Positions 51,208-59,514 of a stretch of DNA of 64,000 nt are shown here, in pieces. Numbering within the stretch: the stretch's first letter is position 1; each line of letters starts with the position of its first letter. The translations under genes were made by a program, and so were the position numbers. Location of the stretch: NCBI GenBank assembly GCA_035513295.1, contig DATKCH010000011.1:31029-95028 (forward strand), read 5' to 3'. The DNA is from DATHRK01 sp035513295. Lineage in GTDB: Bacteria > Gemmatimonadota > Gemmatimonadetes > Longimicrobiales > RSA9. The notes beneath the pieces were generated by a model. That model saw only the letters and a program-made list of their open reading frames with translations, searched no databases and was not told the origin of the DNA.

Positions 51208-52251
51208 ATGAACGACCGGATGCTACGAGCGCTGCGCGGGCAGCCCGTCGACGCCACCCCCGTATGGTTCATGCGCCAGGCAGGACGCAGCCTGCCGCGC
51301 TATCGTGAGCTGCGAGCCGACGCCGACATGTTCGAGCTGCTGCGCGATCCGGAGGCCGCGGCGGCGATCACGGCGCTGCCCCTGGAGTACTTCCCCGTCG
51401 ATGCTCTGGTACTCTACAACGACATCTCCACGCCCTTCTTCGGCGCGGGCCTGCACGTCGAGATCCATCCGGGACTGGGACCGGTCGTGGCACGGCCGAT
51501 AGAGCGTCCCGAGGATGTCGCCGCGCTGCGCCGGCACGATCCGCGGGTCACCATGGACTACATCATGGACCAGATCCGCCTTCTCGCCGCTCGCGAGCGC
51601 GTGCCCATCCTGGGGTTCGTTTCGGCGCCGTTCACGCTGTGCACCTATCTCGTGAAAGGCGCCAGGGCCCGCAACGTCGAGGAAACCAAGGCGTTCATGT
51701 GGCGCTGGCCGGACGCGTGGGACCGCCTGGCCGGCTTCTGGGCGGACCACCTCGCGGAATTCGCGGTCGCCCAGGCCGAGGCTGGCGCGGGGGCGGTGCA
51801 GGTGTTCGACTCCTGGGCGGGCGCGCTTTCGCCGGCGGACTACGAGCGCTTCGCGATGCCGTACACGCGCCGGATCCTGGAGCGCCTCGCGGACGAGCGG
51901 GTGCCGACCATCCACTTCACCACGGGCAACCCGGCGCTGCTGCCCCTCGTCGCGCGCGCCGGCGGAGACGCGGTCGGGGTCGACTGGCGCGTGCCGCTCG
52001 ACGAGGCCTGGGCGACCGTGGGCCACGAGCGCGCGATCCAGGGCAACCTCGACCCGGCGCTGTTCACCGCAGGCGAGGACGCGGCGCTCCACGGGGCGGC
52101 GGATGTGCTGGCCCGCGCGGCGGGCCGGCCGGGCCACATATTCAACGTCGGTCACGGGCTGACGCCGGGCGCCGACCCCGCGGTGATCCGCTCGGTGGTC
52201 GACTTCGTCCACGAGAGCACGGCGATGACCGGGATGGAAGGAGGCGTATGA
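51208..52251 (+). CDS. hemE: Uroporphyrinogen decarboxylase
   Basis: A 347-residue enzyme that decarboxylates uroporphyrinogen III to coproporphyrinogen III, a step of heme biosynthesis. Hallmarks: PVWFMRQAGRSLPRYRELR near the N terminus (the Arg-rich substrate site), LYNDISTPFFG, GFVSAPFTLCTYLV, and the C-terminal FNVGHGLTPGADP. Length matches HemE. It overlaps hemH by ATGA at 52248. Upstream 51091-51207 shows no clear promoter. Confidence 0.97.
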   Translation: MNDRMLRALRGQPVDATPVWFMRQAGRSLPRYRELRADADMFELLRDPEAAAAITALPLEYFPVDALVLYNDISTPFFGAGLHVEIHPGLGPVVARPIERPEDVAALRRHDPRVTMDYIMDQIRLLAARERVPILGFVSAPFTLCTYLVKGARARNVEETKAFMWRWPDAWDRLAGFWADHLAEFAVAQAEAGAGAVQVFDSWAGALSPADYERFAMPYTRRILERLADERVPTIHFTTGNPALLPLVARAGGDAVGVDWRVPLDEAWATVGHERAIQGNLDPALFTAGEDAALHGAADVLARAAGRPGHIFNVGHGLTPGADPAVIRSVVDFVHESTAMTGMEGGV

Positions 52252-53348
52252 GGATCGCTGTGATGGTGCTGAATTTCGGCGAGCCGGAGACCCCGACCAT
52301 GGAGGCGGTCGTTCCGTTCCTGGAGCGGATCTTCCGGACCAACGCGTCCCTGGACTCATCGGATGCGACCGAGGACGAGATCGCGGCCCGCAGCCGACGG
52401 CTCGCGCTGGCGCGCGCCCCCGGCCTGATCGAAGAATATGTGGAGATCGGCGGCTCCCCCCTGCACGCGCAGGCGGAGGAGCAGTGTGCGCTGCTCGGCA
52501 GCGCGTTGCGCTCCCGCGGCCACGACGCCTTCGCCTACCTGGGCTACCAGTTCACCGACCCCTCCATCGCGGACGCGGTTGCGGCGGCACACGGGGCCGG
52601 CGCGGACCTGTTGGTGGGGCTTCCGATTTACCCGCTTTGCGGGCCGTCCACGACGGTCGCCGCGCTGGACGAGCTGGACGCGGCCGTCGCCGCCCTGGGA
52701 TGGGAGGTGCCGCTTCGACACGTGTCGGGATGGCACCGGCATTCCGGGTACACGCGGCTCAGGGCCCGGGCGGTACGCGCCCTGCTCGAGCGCGACGGAC
52801 TGGACCTGCGCGACGAGGGCGTACGGCTGGTGTTTTCCGCCCACGGCACGCCGGTCAAGTACCTGCGGGAGGGAAGTCGCTACGACGTCTACGTCGACGA
52901 CCACTGCCGAGCTTTCGCGGATGCCCTCGGCGTTGACGAATTCGAACTCGGATTTCAAAATCATTCGAATCGGCCCGTGGAGTGGACCCAGCCAGACATC
53001 GATCGCGTGATCGCGGAGGTGGACGCTCGGGTCGTGGTCGTGGTTCCGGTGAGCTTCATGCACGAGCAGTCCGAGACGCTCGCCGAGCTCGACCGCGAGC
53101 TGCGTGAGCAGGCGGAGGGACGAGGGCTGGCGTTCCACCGGGTCCCGATACCGCACGCGGATCCGGCCTTCATCGACCTGCTCGCCGATCTCGTGGAGAG
53201 CGTCGCCGGAACCGAGCGGGACGGCGATCGCCAGGTGATCGACCTGCCGCTCCTCCAGTGCCGCTGCCGGCCGAACGCGAATACGTGCTGCACCAACGCG
53301 AGCCTGGATCGCTCCACCGACCTGGCTTCGATCGGCGTGCCGCGCTGA
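52248..53348 (+). CDS. hemH: Ferrochelatase
   Basis: A 366-residue ferrochelatase that inserts iron into protoporphyrin IX. Family motifs: VLNFGEPETP at the N terminus, IGGSPLHAQAEEQ, VGLPIYPLCGPSTT, and VFSAHGTPVKYLREG with the metal-binding His. NHSNRPVEWTQPD and VPVSFMHEQSETLAELDRE follow, the latter with the second catalytic His/Glu. A C-terminal extension has four cysteines (338, 340, 347, 348: QCRCRPNANTCC), a possible [2Fe-2S] site. ATG 52248 overlaps the hemE stop. It is convergent with hemY (15 bp between stops). Confidence 0.95.
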   Translation: MRIAVMVLNFGEPETPTMEAVVPFLERIFRTNASLDSSDATEDEIAARSRRLALARAPGLIEEYVEIGGSPLHAQAEEQCALLGSALRSRGHDAFAYLGYQFTDPSIADAVAAAHGAGADLLVGLPIYPLCGPSTTVAALDELDAAVAALGWEVPLRHVSGWHRHSGYTRLRARAVRALLERDGLDLRDEGVRLVFSAHGTPVKYLREGSRYDVYVDDHCRAFADALGVDEFELGFQNHSNRPVEWTQPDIDRVIAEVDARVVVVVPVSFMHEQSETLAELDRELREQAEGRGLAFHRVPIPHADPAFIDLLADLVESVAGTERDGDRQVIDLPLLQCRCRPNANTCCTNASLDRSTDLASIGVPR

Positions 53349-53363
53349 GGGACCCGCCCGCGT

Positions 53364-54662
53364 TCAGGCGTCGTCTCTCGCGAGCCGGGCCGCCACCCGC
53401 CGGGCGGACGCGAGCCTGCCTGGAATCCCCGGGCGGGTTTCCCAGTTGGCGCACACGTGGATGCCATCGGGCAGCCGCAAGCCGTCCAGGAGACTCCAGG
53501 AATGGTCCCACGCAGGCATGCGCGTGCGTGCCACGGAAATGGGCTCGACCGCGACTCCCGTGACGGTCTCGAACTCGTCCGCCGCCTGCGTCCCCAGCCT
53601 GTCGTCCGGCAGGTCGGGGATGGCCGGCGCCGCGGCGCCGCCGAGATACGCCGTGTACACCCCGGCGCGGCCGGCGCCGGGGAACAGCGCGTCGTTCCAA
53701 GTGACGCCTCGGGTGGCGAGCGGCTCCCGGAAGGAAACCTGGTGGCCGAGCCCGCGCAGCGGGGCTCCTTCTTCCCGCCGGCCCCGCTCCGCGCCGCGCC
53801 GCGCCAGCAGGTGAACGACCGCGAGCGGATTGTATGCGAGGCCGTCCAGGCGCGCCGCCACGTCCGTCGACAGCGGCCCGACCAGATCCGCCGCGACGTC
53901 CGCGGGCACCGTGAGCACCACGTCGCGGCAGCGGACCGGCCCGCCCGCGGTCGAGACCACGAGCTCCTCGCCTTCCCTGCGGATGGAGCCGGCCGCTTCG
54001 CCTAGCGCGAGGCGCTCTCCCGTGCGGCGAGCCAGCGCGTCGGTGAGGGTCTGCATGCCGTCCCGGAACGAGCACGCCTGGGACACCGGCGCGGCGCGCC
54101 TGCCCAGCCACCACAGGACGACGCTTCGCTCGATCCCGAACTCCGACAGGGTGCGCGCCAGCGCGAAACGGCCGGGCATGTCCGTCGGACGGGAGGCGTA
54201 GAGGCCGCCGTACAGAGGCCCGAGCACGTCTTCGTAGGCCGCGCGCCCGAACTTGCGAATCAGGAACTCGCCCGCCGTCTCGCCCTCGCGCAGGCCGGCC
54301 GTCAGGGGCTCGAGCAGGAGCTTCAGGCGGGAGCCCCAGCCCAGCGACTCGGATCCGGCGACCTCGCGGACGGATGTCGGGACGCGCCGCAGGCGGCCGC
54401 GCGCGTAGACGTACAGGGGCAGATCCGGCGGCGCGGTGATCACCTGATCCTCGATGCCGAGTTCGGCGACCAGCGCCCGCAACCCGGGCGTGAGCCGAGT
54501 GCGCTGCGGACCCCACTCGAGGACGCGGCCGCGCACCTCCGCGCTGCGGACGATCCCGCCGGGCCGGCCGGCCGCCTCGAGCACGACGTGGTCCAGACCG
54601 CGCGCGTCCAGCTCCCGGGAGAGCGCGAGGCCCGTGAGGCCGGCGCCGATAACCGCGATCAA
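53364..54662 (-). CDS. hemY: FAD-dependent protoporphyrinogen oxidase
   Basis: A 432-residue oxidase forming protoporphyrin IX, the step before ferrochelatase. The FAD-binding motif is IAVIGAGLTGLALSREL at the N terminus, then VVLEAAGRPGGIVRS, GPLYGGLYASRP (the family's LYGGLYA) and a C-terminal FAD contact VCANWETRPGIPG. No N-terminal signal. The start codon is TTG at 54662, one base after the thyX stop, without a clear ribosome-binding site, so it may depend on translation of thyX. Opposite in direction to hemE and hemH but clearly pathway-linked. Confidence 0.93.
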   Translation of the reverse strand: MIAVIGAGLTGLALSRELDARGLDHVVLEAAGRPGGIVRSAEVRGRVLEWGPQRTRLTPGLRALVAELGIEDQVITAPPDLPLYVYARGRLRRVPTSVREVAGSESLGWGSRLKLLLEPLTAGLREGETAGEFLIRKFGRAAYEDVLGPLYGGLYASRPTDMPGRFALARTLSEFGIERSVVLWWLGRRAAPVSQACSFRDGMQTLTDALARRTGERLALGEAAGSIRREGEELVVSTAGGPVRCRDVVLTVPADVAADLVGPLSTDVAARLDGLAYNPLAVVHLLARRGAERGRREEGAPLRGLGHQVSFREPLATRGVTWNDALFPGAGRAGVYTAYLGGAAAPAIPDLPDDRLGTQAADEFETVTGVAVEPISVARTRMPAWDHSWSLLDGLRLPDGIHVCANWETRPGIPGRLASARRVAARLARDDA

Positions 54663-54663
54663 G

Positions 54664-56676
54664 TCAGGTCGGGCGGTCCACCGCCGGGACCGCCCGGCTC
54701 ATCTCCTCCTCGACCGCCGCCGCTTCGCGCATGGAGCCGATGTCGAGGTCGAAGTCCGGGCGCGGCGGAGCCTCGAGCTTCGCGACCAGCTCGGTGCGCT
54801 CCCGCGCGGACAGCCCCAGCTCCTTGAGATCCGCCTCCGACAGAATCGCGCCCGGGCGCGCGCGCAGACCGGCGTCCCCATCGGCCTCGACGAGCCGGGC
54901 CAGCGCCGCGCGCTCCATGCGGCTGAGCGGCGCGGCGGCGAGCCCGTAGTCCACCCACGCCTCATAGGACAGCGGCGCGACGCGCTTCACCATGGCGGCG
55001 ATCACCTCGGCGAACGCGCGGATCTCGTACTGCGCGTGGGGGTCGACGCGGAGCGTGAGGAAGTGCAGGAGGTTGTGGAGGTCGATCTTCCAGTACCACT
55101 GCGTATACGTCGACAGCGGGAGGTCGATTCGGGCCAGCTCGCGCGCGACGTCGTTCTCCACGAGCCAGCCGTAGGTGTCCCCCGCCTGCCGCCTGATCTC
55201 CTCCCAGCGCCGCGCCGCCTCCGAGCGCAGGGTCGCGTCCGCCGCCGCCGTCTTCCGGCCCTGCTTGTTGTCCGCGCTCTGGAGCGAGAAGTGCTCGGCG
55301 TCGGGTGAGTAGAAGAGCAGCGGGAGCAGCGAATAGCGAGCGCTGTACTCGTTGACGCTGTTGTGGGTGATGATGCCGTTGGCGACGTAGTTGTGAGACG
55401 GGCCCTCCACCTCCAGGTCGAACGTCTCCTGGATTCCGATGTACCGGAAGGATTGCACCCTGACGAGGCGCGGCGACGTCAGCGTGTTCCATGCGACGCG
55501 CGGGTTCGGGCGCCATTCGTCGCGGACCTGGGGGCCTCCCAGGCGCTCGACGTACTCCAGTGCGCGCCCGTTCACCTCCTGGTGACAAGGAACGCAGAGC
55601 GTGGTCAGGTTCGTCTCGTCCCTCGCGAGCTGGACATCCGCCCATACAGGGACGATGTGATGGCAGTGGAGTTCAGGGTGACGTTGACCGCATAGCTGGC
55701 ATGTCCAGCCGTGGCGCCGGTGAACGCCTGCGGCCCGTTGGGTCGTCCATCGTCCAATGCGGTCACGGTCAGCCGCCGTGCCCCCGGCCCGGAAGTTCCC
55801 GCGACCCGGCTGCTGAAGGCCATGCCGCGATATCCACTTCCGCATGGTGTGGCGGGAGCAACCGCATTGGTCGGCGAGGCTTCCTATGGACCGTCCTCCG
55901 ACTCGGTACTCTAGGTCCAGCCACTGCTTGTCCTGGTATAGCGCCGGAACCAGGGTGGGCGACCCGTTCACCTGGACGTAGTAGTCGTCCCGGGTCCAGA
56001 CCGCTCTTCCGCCGCTCTCGCGCAACCCGGTGGCTTCTCGGAGAGTCTTCCAGCCATCGGCGAACAGGAAGCGATGATCGGCCGTTGCGGTGACCGCCTT
56101 GCCATCCTCCAGGGTCATCACGAACGCGGGCTTCGCGCCGCTGCGGAATACGTCCACGAGGCGCGTGTGCCCGAGTCGCCCGGTATCCTCATCCAGGTTG
56201 CGGAGGTGCATTCCCTGCAACCGGTGGCGCCGGAACCGGGAATCTCTCTGCTTGTCGCGTCTGGCGACGTTTCGGGTCAGCTCGAACCTCTGTGCGATCT
56301 CACGAAGTGTGAGCCTGTAAAGCCGGCGTCCCTGCCCGCGGGCTGGCAAATCGAACCAGGCCATGGTGTCCCCGCCGAGACAGGCGGTTCGGTGCCGCAC
56401 CCACTGGCGCGCCACGAAGATCGGCATCGCGCAGTGGAACTTGAACTCGACCATCTCCGAGGGGGTCGTGTGCAGGTGACGGCGGAGGTAGCGGATCAGC
56501 CCGCGCGTCTGGCTGCGCGCCCTCGTGCCGTAGCCGTAGCTCACGCGGGCGGCATGCTCCACGCTCTCGTCGTCGCCCATGTAGTCCACGAGCGCCACGA
56601 ACCCGTGGTCGAGCACGGGGAAGTAGCCGCCGAGGATCTCCTCGGCCGCGGGATTCGTCGGACGACGCGTTTCCAT
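54664..56676 (-). CDS. thyX: FAD-dependent thymidylate synthase ThyX interrupted by an intein
   Basis: A 670-residue precursor that should splice to a 329-residue ThyX, the flavin-dependent enzyme that makes dTMP with methylene-tetrahydrofolate and NADPH. The N-extein is residues 1-98, ending FVARQWVRHRTA, and the C-extein resumes at SVNEYSARYSLLP. Joined, they give the ThyX signature RHRxxSxNExSxRY. The intein (99-439) therefore sits inside the dUMP/FAD-binding motif, just before the conserved serine, so no active enzyme forms until splicing. The C-extein continues through the typical WKIDLHNLLHFLTLR and has an extra acidic C-terminal tail of about 75 residues. ATG 56676 (METRRPTNPAAEE) is chosen; the frame stays open to 56829. 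Confidence 0.95.
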   Translation of the reverse strand: METRRPTNPAAEEILGGYFPVLDHGFVALVDYMGDDESVEHAARVSYGYGTRARSQTRGLIRYLRRHLHTTPSEMVEFKFHCAMPIFVARQWVRHRTACLGGDTMAWFDLPARGQGRRLYRLTLREIAQRFELTRNVARRDKQRDSRFRRHRLQGMHLRNLDEDTGRLGHTRLVDVFRSGAKPAFVMTLEDGKAVTATADHRFLFADGWKTLREATGLRESGGRAVWTRDDYYVQVNGSPTLVPALYQDKQWLDLEYRVGGRSIGSLADQCGCSRHTMRKWISRHGLQQPGRGNFRAGGTAADRDRIGRWTTQRAAGVHRRHGWTCQLCGQRHPELHCHHIVPVWADVQLARDETNLTTLCVPCHQEVNGRALEYVERLGGPQVRDEWRPNPRVAWNTLTSPRLVRVQSFRYIGIQETFDLEVEGPSHNYVANGIITHNSVNEYSARYSLLPLLFYSPDAEHFSLQSADNKQGRKTAAADATLRSEAARRWEEIRRQAGDTYGWLVENDVARELARIDLPLSTYTQWYWKIDLHNLLHFLTLRVDPHAQYEIRAFAEVIAAMVKRVAPLSYEAWVDYGLAAAPLSRMERAALARLVEADGDAGLRARPGAILSEADLKELGLSARERTELVAKLEAPPRPDFDLDIGSMREAAAVEEEMSRAVPAVDRPT
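55360..56382 (-). other. Intein with HNH homing endonuclease in thyX
   Basis: A 341-residue intein. It starts with Cys1 (CLGGDTMAWFDLPARG), the splicing nucleophile; block B is TADHRFLFADGW with the conserved His. A helix-turn-helix (SIGSLADQCGCSRHTMRKWI, about 165-184) is followed by an HNH nuclease: CQLCG (228-232), CHHIVPVW (240-247) and CVPCHQEVNG (263-272), with zinc cysteines and catalytic histidines. Block F is QETFDLEVEGPSHNYVANG and block G is GIITHN, the terminal His-Asn pair, followed by Ser as +1 residue. All splicing residues are present. By eye the DNA is less GC-rich than the surrounding gene, fitting a mobile origin. Confidence 0.95.
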
Positions 56677-56848
56677 GATCGGGAAAAGCTTCGAGTCGAT
56701 TGCGGCGCCGGCGCGCCGCCGAGCGCCGTTCGGGGACCGTGGTCCGCCGGAGACGCGGCGAGCCCGGTCGTGCGGGCACCCGCCCACGGCGGTCGCGTCG
56801 AATAGACGCCTGCCGCCGGGGCGGGGCAAGGTCGGAGGCGGTAGCCGG

Positions 56849-58042
56849 CTACCTGCGGTCGTCGGTGAGCTTGAGCCGGATCCACGTCCCCGGCGCGCGG
56901 ATGATGAGCTCGCCCTTTTCGGCGTCGTAGAACGTGTTGGCCGGCTCGCCGCGCACTTCGATGGCGACGTCGCCTAGAACGTCGGAATAGCGGAGCGTGG
57001 ACTCCGCGTCGGCGAACGGACGGCGTCGGGCGCCGGGCGCACCCGGGGCGTTCGGCGCGTCGGGGGCCGGCGTCGGAATCATGTACGCGCCGCCCGCGCG
57101 CACGCTCTCGGGCGTCACCCTGAACGTCCGGCTGGAGCCGTCGCGATCGACTTCGAGGCGGATGTGCCGGCCCGGCCGAAAGGCGGAGAAGCGCTCCCAG
57201 CCCTCCGGGGTGGTGATGCGGGCGCCGTCCACCGCGAGCAGCCGATCGCCAGAGCGCAGGCCACCCTTCCACGCCGGCCCGTCCCGGGTCACCGCCTTCA
57301 GCAGCGGGGGCTCGGAGAACTCCCACCGTATCCTCTCGCTTCCCGGGTCCGCGGCGGAGTCGCGAACCAGCCGCCCCACGCACCGGCTGCACTCGAAGCT
57401 GAAGCCGATCACGGCTCGCGGTCCCGTCGTCAGCGCGTAGGCCGGTGGCGCGGGCAGCGGTGCGAGCCGTGGCGCCCGGGGAATCCGCGGCGCCCTCGGC
57501 GCAGGCGTGGGTGCGGCGCGCGGAACGCGCGGCGGGTCGGGCAGCGCCGGCAGATCGGGCGCCTGCGCCGGGGGCGGGCGGCAATACTCGTCGGCGACGA
57601 CGGCGACGTCGAGCTCTCGGCCGTCCCGGCGGACTCGCAGCATCACGCGGTCGCTCGTCTCGATCTCCTCCATCCGGCGCCACCCCGCCGGCGTGGTGAT
57701 CAGATGCGCGTCGACCGCCACCAGCACGTCGCCCGCCCGCAGGCGGCCCACCCCCGGACCTCCCGCACGCACGCCGGCGATCGTCGGCTCCGTGCGGAAC
57801 TCGTAGCGGACCGAACCGTCGCTATCGGTAGAGATCGAGCCGTTGCGCACGACCCATTGGGCGATGCCGAGCGACGCGGTGGGAGAGCACCGGGGCGTGG
57901 GGGCCTGCGCGTGCGCGCCCGGGGCGCCCGGTCCCAGAACCATCAGCGCGACCACGCCCGCGGCGAGCCTCGCGCGACGCGACGCGTCGGTCGGTCGCGG
58001 CTTCCGGCCGGCGGTGTGCCGGCGCTTCGTATCGTGCGGCAT
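56849..58042 (-). CDS. Exported protein with two PDZ domains
   Basis: A 397-residue exported protein. Signal helix LAAGVVALMVLGPGAPGAHAQ. Two PDZ-like domains: the first (about 65-155) with RLRAGDVLVAVDAHLITTPA, the second (about 245-325) with GLRSGDRLLAVDGARITTPE. A Pro-rich linker of about 40 residues separates them, and a CxxC (CSRCVG) lies just before the second. No protease domain is seen, so it may be a scaffold or sensor. It is last of the sigma / anti-sigma operon, its ATG overlapping the anti-sigma stop. Confidence 0.83.
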   Translation of the reverse strand: MPHDTKRRHTAGRKPRPTDASRRARLAAGVVALMVLGPGAPGAHAQAPTPRCSPTASLGIAQWVVRNGSISTDSDGSVRYEFRTEPTIAGVRAGGPGVGRLRAGDVLVAVDAHLITTPAGWRRMEEIETSDRVMLRVRRDGRELDVAVVADEYCRPPPAQAPDLPALPDPPRVPRAAPTPAPRAPRIPRAPRLAPLPAPPAYALTTGPRAVIGFSFECSRCVGRLVRDSAADPGSERIRWEFSEPPLLKAVTRDGPAWKGGLRSGDRLLAVDGARITTPEGWERFSAFRPGRHIRLEVDRDGSSRTFRVTPESVRAGGAYMIPTPAPDAPNAPGAPGARRRPFADAESTLRYSDVLGDVAIEVRGEPANTFYDAEKGELIIRAPGTWIRLKLTDDRR

Positions 58043-58623
58043 CAGAACCACAGGGTCTGGCTGGACGCCGCAGACGGTTCTCCGCCCGCGCGCGTCGTCA
58101 GGAGGGACAGGACCTGGTGGGCGGTTTCGTTCTCGGGGGCGAGCCGGGTCAGCTCGGCGGCCGCGGCCGTGAACGCCGCCAGCGCGGCGGCCTCTCCCTG
58201 GTCCGCGGCGGCGCCGTCGGCTGCTCCTTCGAGGGTTCGGTCCGCGAGCGCCGCCAGCGCCTGCACGTACGCCGTGCCGGCCTGCTGCACGAACGCCGCG
58301 GTCGCGGTCGCGTCCGTCTCCCGGGCCGCGATCAGCGCATCGGCGGTCGACCGCGAACCCGTGAGCTGACCCACCGCGAAGCCGACCGCGAAGAACGCGA
58401 CCGACGCCGCCGCGGCGAGCGGCCACCACGCGCGGGCGGGTCTTCGGTAGACGGGCCGCCCGGAGGACGCTTCCGTCCCGGCCGCCGCCAGCGGTCCGGC
58501 GTCGCGCGCCGGGCGCCCCAGCAGTCCCTCGGCGTAGAGCGCTTCCACGACGCGGTCCTCCAGCTCCGCCGGCGGCACCGCCGGCAGGATCGCATCCGTC
58601 ATCGCATCAGGTTCTCGTGACAT
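58042..58623 (-). CDS. Membrane anti-sigma factor (probable)
   Basis: A 193-residue single-pass protein. The cytoplasmic N-terminal part (1-75) has a conserved-looking PPAELEDRVVEALYAEGLL, a transmembrane helix WWPLAAAASVAFFAVGFAVGQL near 77-98 follows, then an Ala-rich periplasmic helix region. No zinc HxxxCxxC motif. Its place directly after the ECF sigma gene makes it the likely cognate anti-sigma factor. ATG 58623 has AGGAGG 7 bases upstream and overlaps the sigma stop by 17 bases. Its stop overlaps the PDZ gene start (ATGA). Confidence 0.72.
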   Translation of the reverse strand: MSREPDAMTDAILPAVPPAELEDRVVEALYAEGLLGRPARDAGPLAAAGTEASSGRPVYRRPARAWWPLAAAASVAFFAVGFAVGQLTGSRSTADALIAARETDATATAAFVQQAGTAYVQALAALADRTLEGAADGAAADQGEAAALAAFTAAAAELTRLAPENETAHQVLSLLTTRAGGEPSAASSQTLWF

Positions 58624-59209
58624 CCGTCTCCTCCTCATCTCCGACCGAGAGCAGCCTGCGCATCGCGCGCCGCGCCTGGTGGAGCTGACTCTTCGAGGTG
58701 CCCGGAGCGATTCCGAGCATCTCGCCGATTTCGGCGTGCGTGAATCCCTGCACGTCGTGCAGCACGAGCACCGACCGGTAACCCTCCGGGAGGCTCACCA
58801 GCGCCCTCTCCAGGGCAACGCGGTCGGTAGCGCCCGCCACCTCCGAGCGCGCACCCGGGAGCGGTCGCGCCCGGTCCCGTTCGGGCCCCATCTCCTCCGG
58901 GAGCTCGCGGCGGCGAAGACGGCCTTCCCGACGGCGCCGCTCGCGCGCGCAGTTGAGCACGATTGACGTCAACCACGACCCGAAGGCGGAGCGCCACTCG
59001 AAGCGCGCCAGCGACCGCACCGCCCGCAGCCACGCCTCCTGCATCACGTCGTCGGCGAGGTCACCTACGCCGTTCACCGACCGCAGCGCCATGGCGTACG
59101 CCCGGGGCGTATGGCGCCGGTAGAGGACGCGGAACGCCGCCTCGTCGCCGTGCGCAAGGACGCGGTCCGCGAGCTCGCGGTCGGTGAGCTCCGTCGACGT
59201 GTGCCTCAT
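58607..59209 (-). CDS. ECF RNA polymerase sigma factor
   Basis: A 200-residue sigma-70-family protein with region 2 (about 20-90: LADDVMQEAWLRAVRSLARF, then FGSWLTSIVLNCARERRRRE) and region 4 (about 130-190: LVSLPEGYRSVLVLHDVQGF, then IGEMLGIAPGTSKSQLHQAR). ECF sigma factors respond to envelope stress or outside signals, held by the adjacent anti-sigma. ATG 59209. It is divergent from the M14 peptidase, and the shared 305-bp region likely contains its autoregulated promoter, which I could not pinpoint. Confidence 0.93.
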   Translation of the reverse strand: MRHTSTELTDRELADRVLAHGDEAAFRVLYRRHTPRAYAMALRSVNGVGDLADDVMQEAWLRAVRSLARFEWRSAFGSWLTSIVLNCARERRRREGRLRRRELPEEMGPERDRARPLPGARSEVAGATDRVALERALVSLPEGYRSVLVLHDVQGFTHAEIGEMLGIAPGTSKSQLHQARRAMRRLLSVGDEEETDVTRT

Positions 59210-59514
59210 TCGATACCTAGGTGACGTCGGGGTCCAGAAGGGTTGTGCGGGAGGACACCATGCGAGGGTGGGCGGCGGCCCGGGCGCGCCCGCATGCCGG
59301 GGTGAAGCAGCAGGCCGGCGTCGACCCGAGCGCAAGGAAAGCTCGTCGGGTGGTGGGTGCGGGAGGGTCGTCGGCCATCCCCCGAATACGCGGACCACGG
59401 CCGCCGCTGTCCAGGGTCTCCCGGCCGCGTGGCGCTCGCCCGCCGCTGGCGGCCGCCTCGGGCGCGTGTAGGTTGGCCCGGGTCCATTCCCTGCTCCCGT
59501 CAACCGAGCCGCCA
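59210..59514. other. Divergent region between ECF sigma and M14 peptidase genes
   Basis: 305 bp of GC-rich sequence. I see no clear promoter, repeat or RNA structure. A reading frame in phase with the peptidase is open through it but lacks a signal peptide or ribosome-binding site, so I treat it as non-coding. Confidence 0.4.

Noticed and set aside
59221..59514. A 98-codon N-terminal extension of the M14 peptidase
   Set aside because: The stretch is Arg/Gly/Pro-rich and would bury the signal peptide that starts at ATG 59515.
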